Origin: Mercurialis annua
Lineage: Eukaryota > Streptophyta > Magnoliopsida > Malpighiales > Euphorbiaceae
DNA length: 64,000 bases
Direction of reading: 5' to 3'
NCBI RefSeq assembly: GCF_937616625.2
Contig: NC_065571.1
Location: 17,114,501-17,178,500 of the forward strand
Shown here piece by piece: positions 34,252-45,303 of the stretch; the stretch's first letter is position 1, and every line of letters begins with the position of its first letter. A program made the translations under genes and the position numbers. The notes under the pieces are model-generated. The model did not search any database and was not told where the DNA came from. It worked only from the letters and a program-made list of their open reading frames with translations.

Positions 34252-36679
34252 TGTAATACCCCAAAATGTTTAATTATCTAACTGGACCACGTGTCCAGTT
34301 TTGAGATGCCAGACTGGCGATATCGGAAGGTTTTCCGATAAGAATTAGATAAATAAGCTTTAAGTAGGACGGTTTGGGGAAAGTAATGGAACGGAAATTA
34401 ATAATATATTTCAATGCTAAGGTTAGAATTGGAATTATAAGGAAAAATGTCAAGAAAGGTACAAAATAAGGTACAGGGACCAAAGTGGTAATTTAGCCAT
34501 TTTGTGTCGAAAGCGGTAATTTCAGATTTTGGATGGGAAAGTATTAATATCGAGCTTCGTATTATTTATTGGACATAAATAATACGTATAAGTTATAATT
34601 TAAGAGTTTATCAATTTAGTTATGGACTAAATCGTACGAAAGAAAAGTTTAAAAGATAGATGATAATAAACAAAAAGAACAAGGACCAAAGTGGCATTTT
34701 AACTAAGAAATATAAGAAGAGGAAATTGAATAGAGGAAGCAGTGGAAGGATCGAGAGAAATTGAGAGATTATCGACGATACCGTCGTTTCGCTGCCGTTT
34801 CGCCGTTCGACGTCTGATTCAAGTGGTTTTCGCGGCGATCTCTTCGGAATCGAATTCTCTATCGATCCTAAGCTTCGTTTCAAGGTAAATATCTTGATAT
34901 TTGGTGGAAAATTCGAATTAAATGGTAGTTTGGTATAAAATGGAAATTTATTGATTTTAACTCGATTCTTAGCGTTTTTGGAAAAACTAAAATACGGGTT
35001 TTGTCGGAAATGAAGTGTTTGGTGTGTATGGCGAGAGATAGCACGACGGGAAGTCCGGAAACGACGTTTCCGGGGTCGGCGTGCGAATCGCACGTGGTGT
35101 GCGATCGCACATCCGTGGTGTGCGAATGGTGTGCGGACGCACACTAGTGATAGTGTGCGAACGCACACCACCCTGTGCGGGCGCGCATTTGGTCCGCGGG
35201 ACCAAAGTGGACTTTTTGCCCGAGGGACTAAAATGGAATTTTAGCCCTAGTTGAACAGGATTTCAATATTTTTGAATATTATACCCTAAAAAGATTAAGG
35301 ACCCCGATAATTCAAAAAATAAAGTTTTAGCTCGACGTTTTACGCGAGTAGCAATAATGAAAAACGCAAAGGAAATTATACGTTTCTCGAATACGAGAAA
35401 CAGAGTTCGATATATTGTGAATACGATAAGGGAATAATTGAGTTCATGGATAACATAAGAATAAAACTAAACCCTAGAATTTGATAGTAATATACGTATA
35501 AAAACACAAGGTAAATATCTAACTATAAACGTGAATTATTATGTATCAGACGTATCAGCGAGCAGAGAGGTCAGTAGACGTGGTATAGCGAGGGCATATC
35601 ATTTCATAGACCACGTCATTGATTGGATTGCGGTCACTGTGAGTTGCACTTTACTTTCGTGTATTATATATATAAAGTTAATTTATATAGATATGTATAC
35701 TGTTTTTACGCATCGCATGTTATATGATTTGATTAAATGTTAAATTTTTCTATTAAGTTTATTTACGAGAACTAGTATGCGATCCGAAGAAACTAGCTAC
35801 CTATTGGGTGTCAATAGGCTGTGTGATCACCAATATTGACTCAGTCTAGTGTGTTTGCATTTGAGAAATGATTGTATGATATGATATGAATTCGATACGA
35901 GAGTGAACTCGGCTACGGTGTAGTCTGGAAGTCCCCGTATCTAGTGGGCTGGGCCCACCAGTGAGTTGGACTCACAACTTGAGATTTATGATTGGGTTGA
36001 ACGATATACGATTATTCACTAGATGTGTCGCATGCTAGGATATTAGTTTCGTACGGATCAAATACAAGTTTATATGTTTTATATTATTGTTTTCTTGAGA
36101 TGCGATGCTATGTTTTTATATTAATACCGTTAGTAAAATGCAACTTCACTCAGTATTTTCCCAAATACTGACCCCTCACCTTTGACGTCTTACAGGTACT
36201 TAGTATGTGGACCTAGCTAGAGGCCAATTTTGAAGTCCAGAAGTCAGCTGTGTATGTATAGTATCTGACTTTTTGAATGCTGCAGTAGTGGTTCAGTGCC
36301 GACAGAGTCGTAGCCTGACAGCAGTACATCTTTGATTGTGTATTTCACTTGTTGTCTTGTTTATATGTTTTGATAGGCTATGTATAATATGTTTGTTCAC
36401 GGCATCAGAGGCCGGTGATATGCTTGATACACTAACTGGTGTATATAGTACCGCGAGGCCAGTTCGTACAGGGTACGGTAACTAGAGCCCGCAAGGTTTT
36501 GAACAGTTAGTGTAAATATTTTGGTTATATATTATATTCATTTAATTGCTTATGTTGTGCTGTGTTATCTGTTTATTATTTGCGAAAAATAAATAGTGAT
36601 TTGAGGCTTGCTACGGGTTCCGGAGCTACCACTCCCGTTCCCTAGCGCCGGTTGCGGCTCAATATTTTGGGTCGTGACA
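34252..36679 (+). repeat. E1 3' LTR
   Basis: 2428 bp, TGTAATACCCC to TCGTGACA. TATA-like TATAAAAA at 35497-35504. It is 48 bp longer than the 5' LTR, largely in the palindromic array. Confidence 0.92.
35055..35192 (+). promoter_or_regulatory. expanded palindrome array in E1 3' LTR
   Basis: It holds CCGGAAAC/GTTTCCGG, GTGCGAATCGCAC (35081-35093), TGTGCGATCGCACA (about 35098-35111), GTGTGCGGACGCACAC and GTGTGCGAACGCACAC. About five palindromes are present against about two in the partner LTR. Confidence 0.7.
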
Positions 36680-36684
36680 GGAGT

Positions 36685-39075
36685 AAACCTCAACACTCAA
36701 ACAATAAATAACAAAGAAACATCTAAAAAAAAGACGGTGAAAGGAAATATGAGTAATCTCAGAACCAAGTAAGAACACTACTAGTTCTGATATGAATAAA
36801 GAGAAACAAGGAATATGGTAACGATTGACAGAGTTTGTCAAGTCGAGTTAACAGATATTCATTATTAAAGTGATTACTAAATCATAAAAAAAATAAACAA
36901 TATATTTAAAAAGTATATTGAACCTTGAACCAACATTAGATAAAAATGTTATCAAGGTGTAATGGAGATGGAGATAGTGAATTGAGGAGTGAGTTTTAGA
37001 TGTCTGAAAACTCGCAGGGTGTAGCAAAACCCTAATAACTTGTGATCGAACCGTTAGATCGGTTTGATATTAGGATATGAAAATCCCAAGACGGTTATAT
37101 AAGTTCTAACCATTACGATCATCGAACAGAGCGTTAGAAGATGCTCGATGATGGAGATGTTGTCGTGGAACTTGAGTGAAATTTTGGCGGTAAGCCAAAA
37201 GTACAAGTGACAACAATAAGAAGTATAAACTTTAATTAACTTGGAATAATCAACATAAGCTCCATATATGTATATAAATGAATTTGAAAACTGTGTAGAT
37301 GAAAATTCCGAGAACCGAGCCTTATGACTGTGAGGTCTCGGCTGGCTGGTAACGGAATATACATGTAATGTACATGTACTTTGAATGTCGGGCCAGAAAA
37401 AGTGTAAACTATGGCCGACTAAAAGTGAAAAATATTTAATAAACATTTTGTTTTCACAGTAAAATGTTTTGAAAACTGAGCTAAAATTGATAGTCAGTTA
37501 ATTGAATACAATAGTAACAGCTATAGTACAATTATAATAATTGTTAGTTGTGAACAAGGAGAATAGGTGTATGAGAAAGAAGTTAAGAAGTCTAATTAAC
37601 ATTGGAGGCACCAGAAACTAGCAACGGGAATATAGTTTTGCGGTGACTGTGGAGTAAGTTAGAAGGTGTTTCATGGGAGATGATTAGGTTATAACCTACG
37701 CCTACACCTATACAACCATATCATTAGTATGAGAGAAACCAATAATTCAATCTGTAACAGGAAGTTACTATAAATTGATAAGAAGTTAGTAGAATTTCTA
37801 TACGAAATATAGAATCATAAGAGAGTGTAAAGGATATTCTATACAAGGTATAGAATCATAAGGAGGATAAAACACGAGTAGCCTGTTTATAGAACAAGAT
37901 TTCAGACAGAGGAAGAGGGTAAGGTGATAGATTAAAACACTTAACCAACATTACCCCCTAAAATGATTAAAACATACGAAAAATGTATATGAAGATTAAA
38001 AATCTTAATTATAAAAAGGTACAATAAAATGTACAACCAATAATAACAGTGAACTAGAAAAGTTCAAGGAGTAAAAGGAAAGTGAGTTCAAAGCTTGTAC
38101 TTCCTGTAAAGAAGTACAACAGAGGAAAAGTAATAAGATGTATTAAAAGTACAAAGCTATGAGAATATAAGAAGTGGTAAAGAGTTGGTATCATACCAAT
38201 AAGTATAAGTAATTGATAATGCATAGATTTTTTTGGACGATTTGATCATAGAATTATCAGAGTGGATAATTGTTTTTCAAACTCGTAGTTGAGTGAAAAA
38301 CACGAACTAAGGAAAGAATACAAGTATGGCTAGTAGCCAACTTCAAGGACGATTTCGGAAACCAAAAAGAGGCCGGATTGAGTTCAACTCTTCATGGAAG
38401 TTGTAGATTGGATGTCAAAGTATAAGAATATGAAATAATATTTGGAAAAAGACTGGTTTAAATGCTTGGTTCATTGACTTCGACTACAGCCATGACGGAA
38501 GTTTTGCAGTTTTTCAAAATTAGCTCGAAGAGGCAACTTTGAGGCCGATTTCGATACCTTCGAGAAAGAATCTCAACTCGAAGTTTAAACAGAAGTTGTA
38601 GAACACATTGCCGACTATAAGAATACCAAATTTATTTGGTAAACAGACGCTTCAGGATCAACAACCGTCTAGCCGAAGTAGACTCGAAGAGAAGTAACAT
38701 AAGGGAATAACCCGAGATGAAAGAGTACCAGGATTTCTGCTAACAGAAGTCAAGTTTATAGGTTAAGAACTTATAAATGAAAGTATAATAAGAGGAGATA
38801 GAAAGTGATTGAGAGGTATAAGACGCAGTTGGATGAGAACTGCAAGAGGCTTATGTAAGCCTTTGTATACTAGTAAAGAAAAGTATACGGTCTAAAAGGA
38901 TAAGTAAAGTTAGAGTAGAAAAATTGAGATACGAAAGGTAGCTAGTGAACAGTTGTGCGATAGACAACAGCAGTAATGTTTATGCTGTGGAAAGCATAGA
39001 ACAAGGAATAGAAAAAGTATTGTTGGCTGTATAAGTAATAGAAGAAGTGTATGTAAATTCGAGGACAAATTTATA
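36685..39075 (+). other. E2 non-coding interior, right part
   Basis: Purine-rich, stop-rich continuation of E2 after the E1 insertion. Nothing encoding pol is recognised. It ends with AATTCGAGGACAAATTTATA shortly before the purine tract. Confidence 0.7.
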
Positions 39076-39076
39076 T

Positions 39077-39089
39077 AAAGGGAAGAGAA
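39077..39089 (+). other. E2 polypurine tract
   Basis: AAAGGGAAGAGAA immediately before the 3' LTR. Confidence 0.85.
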
Positions 39090-40121
39090 TGTAACATCCT
39101 GTATTTTTAAGGGATAAATATTTCCACGTGTCTAATATTTTATTAGACGGGAGTACGTAAATTAAATTTAATGATAAATTTAATTTACAAGTGTCCCTAA
39201 AAGTATATTGTGGCAATAGGATTTCAAATTTAAATTTTTGAAATTTAAATTTGGATTATTTAAATAGTTAACGGGGATAATATAAACTTATAAATTGGGT
39301 GCATAATTATTCATAAGTCCCGTGCAAATATTTTGGTGCCAATATTCGCAAAATATTTTAAAAAGGTTATCGTGAAATTTGATAAAATTTGGAAGTATAA
39401 ATTTTATCAAGCGCAGCTAATATAGGCCTAATAAATCGAAAATAATTTATTAAACATAAAATATAAGTCGGATGTTTTATATTTTATTAGATTTTTGTGT
39501 AAATTTTCACGAAATTTGGAAGTCGTTTCTGTTTGAACTACTGATGACTAATTAAGAAGTTGGTTTAAAGTGCATGAATGAGCTAGTACTAAAGAGCATT
39601 TTAACCATTACTATATATATATATGTTATGATGCATCAAATGGTTATAGAAAAACCATTTGCTTCATTTCAGAAGCAAAAGAGAGCAGCTTGCTCTCCAT
39701 AGAAGCGGGAGAGTTAGGGATTCGCGCCGATTCGTCCGTTTCTCGATTCTAACTCCGTTTCTTCGACGATTACTCAAGTCATCGAGGTATTAAACCCGTA
39801 TTAAACGTTTATTTCAATATATTTTGAATATATATTTGTTTATAAACGGTTACCAAATCAAACAATCGTTTTAAACGTCCGAATTGTGGTACTTCTGAAA
39901 ACTATATTTTGCTTATATGTATGTTTCAGAAATGTGTTTGAGTTAAACGAGAAAATTTTTAACGTTATTTTCTGAAAACGGATCGTACGCGAGGTATGTT
40001 CCAGTAACAATATTTGCAAAAAATTTCTAGAGGTTCTAGGCTTGCGACAGGTTTCGGAACAACCATTTCCATTCCCTAGAACCGGTCGTGACTTGGATAG
40101 GGTGGAATTCAGGTCGTGACA
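39090..40121 (+). repeat. E2 3' LTR, internally deleted
   Basis: 1032 bp. It matches the 5' LTR at both ends, but jumps from the equivalent of about 22820 to about 24675 and carries about 250 bp near 39480-39720 that the 5' LTR lacks. The deletion removes the region that holds the CpG palindrome and the (TA)n run. Confidence 0.88.
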
Positions 40122-41063
40122 GAGAAGGAGCAGTGTGAGGGTGGTGCCGCTGAGTTACAAGTTTCAAAACCATATACGCCGCCTCCACCATATGTTCCTA
40201 AGGTTCCGTTGCCGCACAGATTGAAGAAGTCACAAGACACTTGGAAGTTCCACAAGTTCTTAAAAACTTTCAAGAAGCTACAGATCAATATCAGCCTGGC
40301 GGATGCACTTAGAGAGATGCCGTATTATGAAAAATTCTTAAAAGACATTCTAATGAACGGGAGCTGGGACGAGAGTACGGTTCCATTTACAGAGAAATGC
40401 AGTTCAATCAGTTTGAGTAAGTTGCCTATAAAGCTCAATGACCTATGGAGTTTTTCTGTTCCCTGTACTATTGGTGATTTACAAACTGCTAATTGTCTTT
40501 ATGATTTGGGTGCCAGCATAGATTTAATGACCCTTTCTCTATTTAGATAGTTGTTGGGTGATCAATAGGTTAAGACCACTCCTATGATGTTGCAACTTGC
40601 TGACCACTCTATCAAGAAGCCATATGGAATTGTGGAGCATGTTTTAGTTAAGGTCGACAAATTCATATCCCCAGTGGATTTTGTCGTTCTTGACTATGAG
40701 ATCGATAAGGAGTGCCCTCTAATTCTTGGACCGCCATTCATGCACACCAACAGAGCTCTTATTGATGTGAATGAAGGCAAGATAACTCTAAGATTAGAGG
40801 ACGAAAGTGTAGAATTTGAGATGAAAAAGAGGGCGCGAAGTCTGAGTAGTGAGGAAAAATGCATGAGAATTGACTGTGTGGAGGAGTGTCTGCGCAAGAG
40901 CATGAAAGAAGTTTTGTACTTGGCCATTCCTGAGACATGCAAAGAAACCAACCCGTCGAGAAAAGAAGGAGCAGTGTGCAAGCCCTTATGTGATAAACCT
41001 GCACAGTCAGTGAAGAAGCGGGCATCTCCGACCTCTACTTTATGCCAAACTGCAAAGGGTTAA
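40122..41063 (+). pseudogene. Athila gag end and protease (E3)
   Basis: Continues the E3 frame across the E2 insertion, with PYTPPPPYVPKVPLPHRLKK, FLKTFKKLQINISLADAL, then LPIKLNDLWSFSVPCTIGDL and the aspartic protease site YDLGASIDLM (about 40498-40530; Athila normally has DLGAS). Two stops follow LFR (40548-40550 and about 40566). The same frame resumes with LADHSIKKPYGIVEHVLVKV and LILGPPFMHTNRALIDVNEG, the conserved protease C-terminal half. The enzyme would cleave the polyprotein. The stops make it non-functional. Confidence 0.9.
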
Positions 41064-41212
41064 ACCCAAACAATGGGCAAGATAGAAGTTGAGACTCTGT
41101 TACAAGGCGAGTAGCAGAGAACCATTGCAGCCGGGACTCTCAATGATAGTAAGCTTATTATGCTAAATACTTCTCAAGTGCGTTCATGTGTAGGTAGGCT
41201 TATATCACAATA

Positions 41213-41375
41213 GAGTGGACCATTCAAACTTCGAAGCGACATTGATCCTGAAGCGGTGGAACTCGAAAGTGCTACTGGAGAGATCTTCAAAGTTCTTGGA
41301 AAATGGTCCAAACCATCACCTAGAACTTTGATTGCTCAAGGACATGAGCGAGTTTCTGTTGTTGATCCTCTGTGA
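41213..41375 (+). pseudogene. integrase C-terminal remnant (E3)
   Basis: WSGPFKLRSDIDPEAVELES followed by GEIFKVLGKWSKPS resembles the GPF...V..F.VNG tail after the integrase core in Athila. Between the protease (41063) and this point only about 150 bp remain, so reverse transcriptase, RNase H and the integrase core were deleted in one step. Confidence 0.7.
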
Positions 41376-43182
41376 TTCGTCTGCCATAGGGTCAAGCTAA
41401 TGACCATAAACAAGCGCGCTTGGGAGGCAATCCCAAGGGTATCTTTCCTTTCACCCTTTACACTTTTATGTTTCAGTTATGTTTTTTTTATTTCATTGCA
41501 TTGCGGATAATGCATGATTTAGTGTGAGGGTAGGGAAAATATTCTGTTTTTTTGTTTTTTTTAGTTGTGTCTTGTTGTATGTTTTGTTTTTAATTTACGT
41601 CTGCAGTAGTCTTTGGTTGTGAACCCTTATTATCTACTCATGATTAATGTTTGCTTAGTCCTAAATAGCCTTATGATAATTGCTATGTCATGATGTCAAA
41701 ATTATTAGCATTTTTGTTTCCCTACGTGATGAATGAGTTATATGTGCTTTCAATTGTTGAAAACAATTGGAGAATGTAGTTAAGTGTTTCTTACTTGATT
41801 TTGACGACATGGATCACTGTCACTAGGGTGAACATTTGAGTTTAATGAGATGCTTGCAATTTGATATTTGTCGTGAAACTTGGCATCTGAATTAGGACTG
41901 AGCAATTGTGCAAAATTTTGAAAACTTGAGCAAATAATGGCAATGTTTTATGTAGTGAATTACATGGTGAACACACGACTGATTTTGTGAGATTTTGAGC
42001 CGATGGAAGCATATATCTTTTGTGCTTATTTTTCTTGTCGTGTGGTTTGAAGCATGTCTATATTCTCTAGAACTTGCCTGTTTTCCATTGTTGCATTACA
42101 CAGTTAAGTTGAAAGACATGAACATGATAAATGACAATTAGGATTCACCTTTTCTTTACACCACTTAAATAGCATATCCTTTTACCTTTAGTTTACCCAA
42201 GTTGAGCCTTAGCCTTATTTTTGTTAATTTACAAACTTTACACACATTTTATCTTTTCTAATCTTTCCGCTTTCTACCTTGATTGATTTGGAAAATTGAC
42301 TTACATTGCAGGAAACTAGTGTGAGGATGTAGTAACATCCTAGCTCGTGATTAATTGTTTGATGATCTCTTGATTTTTGTGATTATTAGTGCCTCTTGGA
42401 GTTCAAAAAAAGTATAGAAAGAAAAAGCTTAGAAACAGAAAAAAATATAAAAAGGAAAAGAAAATCAGAATTTTGAGCTTGAAAGAAAAAAGAATTAAAA
42501 AAATTGAGAACTCGAGGAAATAAAAGTAGAGAATGAGAGATTGTATTTTTATAGAGCTAATGTGATTAATTTTCTAGTTTCCTTTGATCTATGTTGGTTT
42601 GTCAAGTCATGTTTACTCTCTCTTTTATCTTGTACCATACCCTAACCTAAACTCCATTACAACCCGAATAAAGTCCATGTTGATTTGTGTTTATTGATTT
42701 GACTAAGTAGTGTAATGACAGATTGCAGGCAAGCTTATGGTAGGATTAGAATGTTTCAATTTTAAGTGCTGAATTTTGAATCCTTAAACACATGAGTGTT
42801 AGAGTGTACCTTGTGAGTTATTTTGCCATGTCATTTAATGATTCAAGCATTATTATTTTTGCTCATAGGACTAAAACGTTTGTTACATTTGCTTTTGGTG
42901 CGTTCGCATGCTTTGTTGAACAATGCGTATTAGATTTAAGTATGAGTGAACTTGATTGAGTATTCTTGGTGGCATTGATTCGTGTCGTGATTTTAAGTAA
43001 TTTGGCTTCATTTATATTCTCTTTGTGTTGTCGGTCTTAAAAACACAATTTAATTGATTCATCACTTTAGGGGTTTGAAAAAATGTTAACTTCTTGTTGA
43101 TTATTGACATTTTCTTTGAATTGGGCTATATCATGATTTTTTTCTTGCTTGAGGACAAGCAAATGTTAAGTGTGAGGATGTT
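41376..43182 (+). other. Athila 3' untranslated region (E3)
   Basis: It opens with the Athila signature AAACAAGCGCGCTTGGGAGG then CAATCCCAAG. It runs through AT-rich DNA related to 18461-20105, and ends CTTGAGGACAAGCAAATG, AAGTGTGAGGATGTT before the 3' LTR. No env-like frame is seen. Confidence 0.8.
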
Positions 43183-44647
43183 TGATAGGAGTAGAATTAC
43201 TCCTATATTACCGTTGTTTTACGAGTTATTTATGTGTGCTTAGTGATTATTTTTATGCATATTGGGTCTCATTTCTTATTTGAGCGTTTCAGGTACTACC
43301 ACGTAGCTTTCACGGTGTTTCAGACCAAATCAGAGCAATACGGTGAAGTTTAAGCAAGACCGGAGTCGGATAGGTTTTTCGAGTTAGTTTCAGAGCTGTT
43401 TCAGAAATTTGGCCTGAGGGAAGACGGAAGGCACGATGAAGGCAACTGGCCTCGCATCGTGCCCCAGGTTATTGTGCATTTTAAGTAGAAGGGAAGATGG
43501 AAGGGAAGATGGAGGAAACGTGCCTCGCATTGTACCTTAAGAAAAATTATGCTGAGTTGAAAGGCGCGATGGGTCCAACGTGCCCTAGCTGCTGGACTGA
43601 CCGGAATTACGTTTTGACCCTATTACTTCATTCTGATGCTTAAATTATTAAGGGGAAACTTCGGGACTTCACCAAATACGAAGCTAAAACTGACAACAGA
43701 TATATATAGTGGTTTCTACAACTAAATTAAGGTTCGCTTACCATTGTATTAATCTAAAAAACAGTAGATTAGCTTAATTTGAGTTTCGTTCATCGTTCAT
43801 TAGTTATTTTTTGGATTATTCGGCGAGATTATATTTTGGGAATCGAGCGACAGAGGTACGGTGATTTTCAAGAGATCATTAATTATTGTAACCATAACAA
43901 CTATTAATTCCTTCTTATTGATTGTTGAAATTCCTTTGGTTATGAGTAGTTAAACCCTTAATTGGGGATTATTGACTGAATTGTGTCTATTTAACTGAAT
44001 TGGGTTTATAAATTATTGTTCAATTGTATGTTAATTGCTGTTTTTAATGCTTAGTTTAATCTGATCACTTAGACTATTGCCTTGTGTTTTGGTTTTGACT
44101 CGAGAGAGTTAAACTGAAATAAATCATAACAATTAACATTGTAGGAATTAATTATGCGAGAGTAAAGTAATGAATGCGTGTTTTTAGGGTTTGCTTAATA
44201 AACGTCATTCGATTAGTAAATTAGGTTGATTATAACACGAGAGTGAGTGATTTGCCTATTAGTTAGTGTGTGTGTTTTTATTTTCCTATAGCGACCTGAG
44301 AGAGCGATATAGGTGGTTTCGACTAGTCTGAACTGCAGTTAAAACAATTAAATCCATAATCAATTCGTTGAATAACATAAGTATAGTTAATAATCCATGA
44401 TTTCCTTCTCATATAGTTTATTCTCATTTTAATTTTAGCTTTAATTAATTTCAGCTATTAGTTTATTTAATACGTTAGTTTAATTTAGCTTTTAAATTTA
44501 CATACTTCAAACCAAATTATCTTTTTAACTATCCAAATCTAGTCTCATAACTGATTGTCTTTAAAAGCTTTCTCTGTGGGTACAATATCTAGACTTTACA
44601 GTCTGTATTACAAGTTGGCATACGTACGCTTGCGTATTTTACCAACA
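43183..44647 (+). repeat. E3 Athila 3' LTR
   Basis: 1465 bp. TATA-like TATATATAG at 43701-43709. Palindrome array at about 43430-43590, differing from the 5' copy by point changes and a small deletion. Followed by GTTGA (44648-44652). Confidence 0.9.
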
Positions 44648-44682
44648 GTTGATCCTATGTGATCGTGTTGATGTGATCAGCA

Positions 44683-44812
44683 CTCTAGGATAACATGCTG
44701 ATCTTCCCCAAGAGCTCACATCGAGGAGAAGGTTCAACACCTCAATGTCGGCTCTCCGCCACCTGGGCTGTAGTATGCTCCAAAGGTTGGGTTGTTCGCC
44801 TATTAAAGCGGA
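44683..44812 (+). pseudogene. organellar 23S rRNA fragment (NUPT-like)
   Basis: ACTCTAGGATAACATGCTGA, TCTTCCCCAAGAG, CTCACATCGA, CCTCAATGTCGGCTCT, CGCCACCTGGGCTGTAGTAT and CGCCTATTAAAGCGG follow the order of the peptidyl-transferase region (domain V) of chloroplast or bacterial-type 23S rRNA. About 130 bp are recognisable, with several substitutions and single-base losses, so this is an old nuclear copy of plastid (or mitochondrial) DNA, not a gene. Confidence 0.88.
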
Positions 44813-44829
44813 TTGTGTATTTTGATTTT

Positions 44830-45303
44830 GAATTGAAATATACTTTCTGTAACCGAACCCTTCGCTACGCACTTTCACAATCTTCTGCAATTCATGGAAC
44901 TACACCTTGAAAGATTTGTCGTCTATCATCTGTTACTTGAGGTAGCAGCTGGCATCGTACTTTTTTCTTCCAGCCTTCTCAATATTGTATTTCTTCTACC
45001 ATGCCTCCCAAATCTCCCTTGCTGACTTGTCAGAATTTTTGTAGTCATATAGATCATCAGTGAGTGCATTTAGAATGAAACTCTTGCACATATAATCATC
45101 ATTCATCCAATGATGCAATTCGTAATTATGTTTGTCCCTTTTCTAATTTTCAACAGTCTCATTAACAACAGGCATATCAGAAGTTAAATCAGAAGCAACT
45201 TTTTTATTGGTAGGAAAATTTTTAGTTTTCTGTCTCGAAAGCATAAAATGTAAACCCTCAAAACGAAAGGGTTTGTTAGTGTCAAACACGTTTGTATTAA
45301 AAT
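44830..45303 (-). pseudogene. Copia gag remnant, minus strand
   Basis: On the minus strand one reads NKPFRFEGLHFMLSRQKTKN, then WMNDDYMCKSFILNALTDDL, YDYKNSDKSAREIWEAW, KKYNIEKAGRKKYDASCYLK and QMIDDKS...HELQKIV, interrupted by stops. This order is typical of the gag of plant Ty1/copia elements (UBN2/retrotran-gag type). The 5' end of this remnant is split from whatever lay upstream by the MITE at 45304. Confidence 0.85.

Larger units (their letters stand above)
27389..36679 (+). mobile_element. E1: youngest nested pol-less Tekay-like retrotransposon
   Basis: Both LTRs begin TGTAATACCCC and end TCGTGACA. The duplication GGAGT is perfect (27384-27388 and 36680-36684). It has an initiator-Met primer site, a gag remnant, a long non-coding interior and a clear polypurine tract. 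Hand comparison of the first ~250 bp of the LTRs shows about seven differences (about 97% identity), so it is younger than E3, as the nesting demands. No protease, reverse transcriptase, RNase H or integrase was seen, so it would need proteins from a relative. Confidence 0.93.
22241..40121 (+). mobile_element. E2: pol-less Tekay-like retrotransposon inserted in E3
   Basis: The 5' LTR starts TGTAACATCTCG and the 3' LTR TGTAACATCCTG; both end TCGTGACA. The target duplication GAGAA is perfect (22236-22240 and 40122-40126). The primer site is initiator-Met-like. The end of the interior has the phrase AATTCGAGGACAAATTTATA before the purine tract, as in plant chromoviruses of the Tekay/Del group. 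Only gag-like sequence is present; protease, reverse transcriptase and integrase were not seen. E1 is nested inside. The two LTRs differ by large indels. Confidence 0.9.
16217..44647 (+). mobile_element. E3: decayed Athila retrotransposon hosting nested elements
   Basis: Both LTRs begin TGATAGGAGTAG and end with TACA or CAACA. The element is flanked by a perfect 5-bp duplication GTTGA (16212-16216 and 44648-44652). The lineage is diagnosed by the tRNA-Asp-type primer site TGGCGCCGTTGCCGGGGA, an Athila gag, a DLGAS protease and the phrase GCGCTTGGGAGGCAATCCC after the coding region. Without the insertions (about 18461-21642 and 22241-40121) it would be about 7 kb, because the reverse transcriptase, RNase H and most of integrase are deleted. 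Hand comparison of the first ~215 bp of the LTRs gives roughly 93-94% identity, lower than for the element nested inside. Confidence 0.92.

Noticed and set aside
34620..35171. 183-codon minus-strand open frame
   Set aside because: It lies wholly within the E1 3' LTR and reads through the palindrome array (VCVRTLSLVCVRTP-like text). Not a gene.
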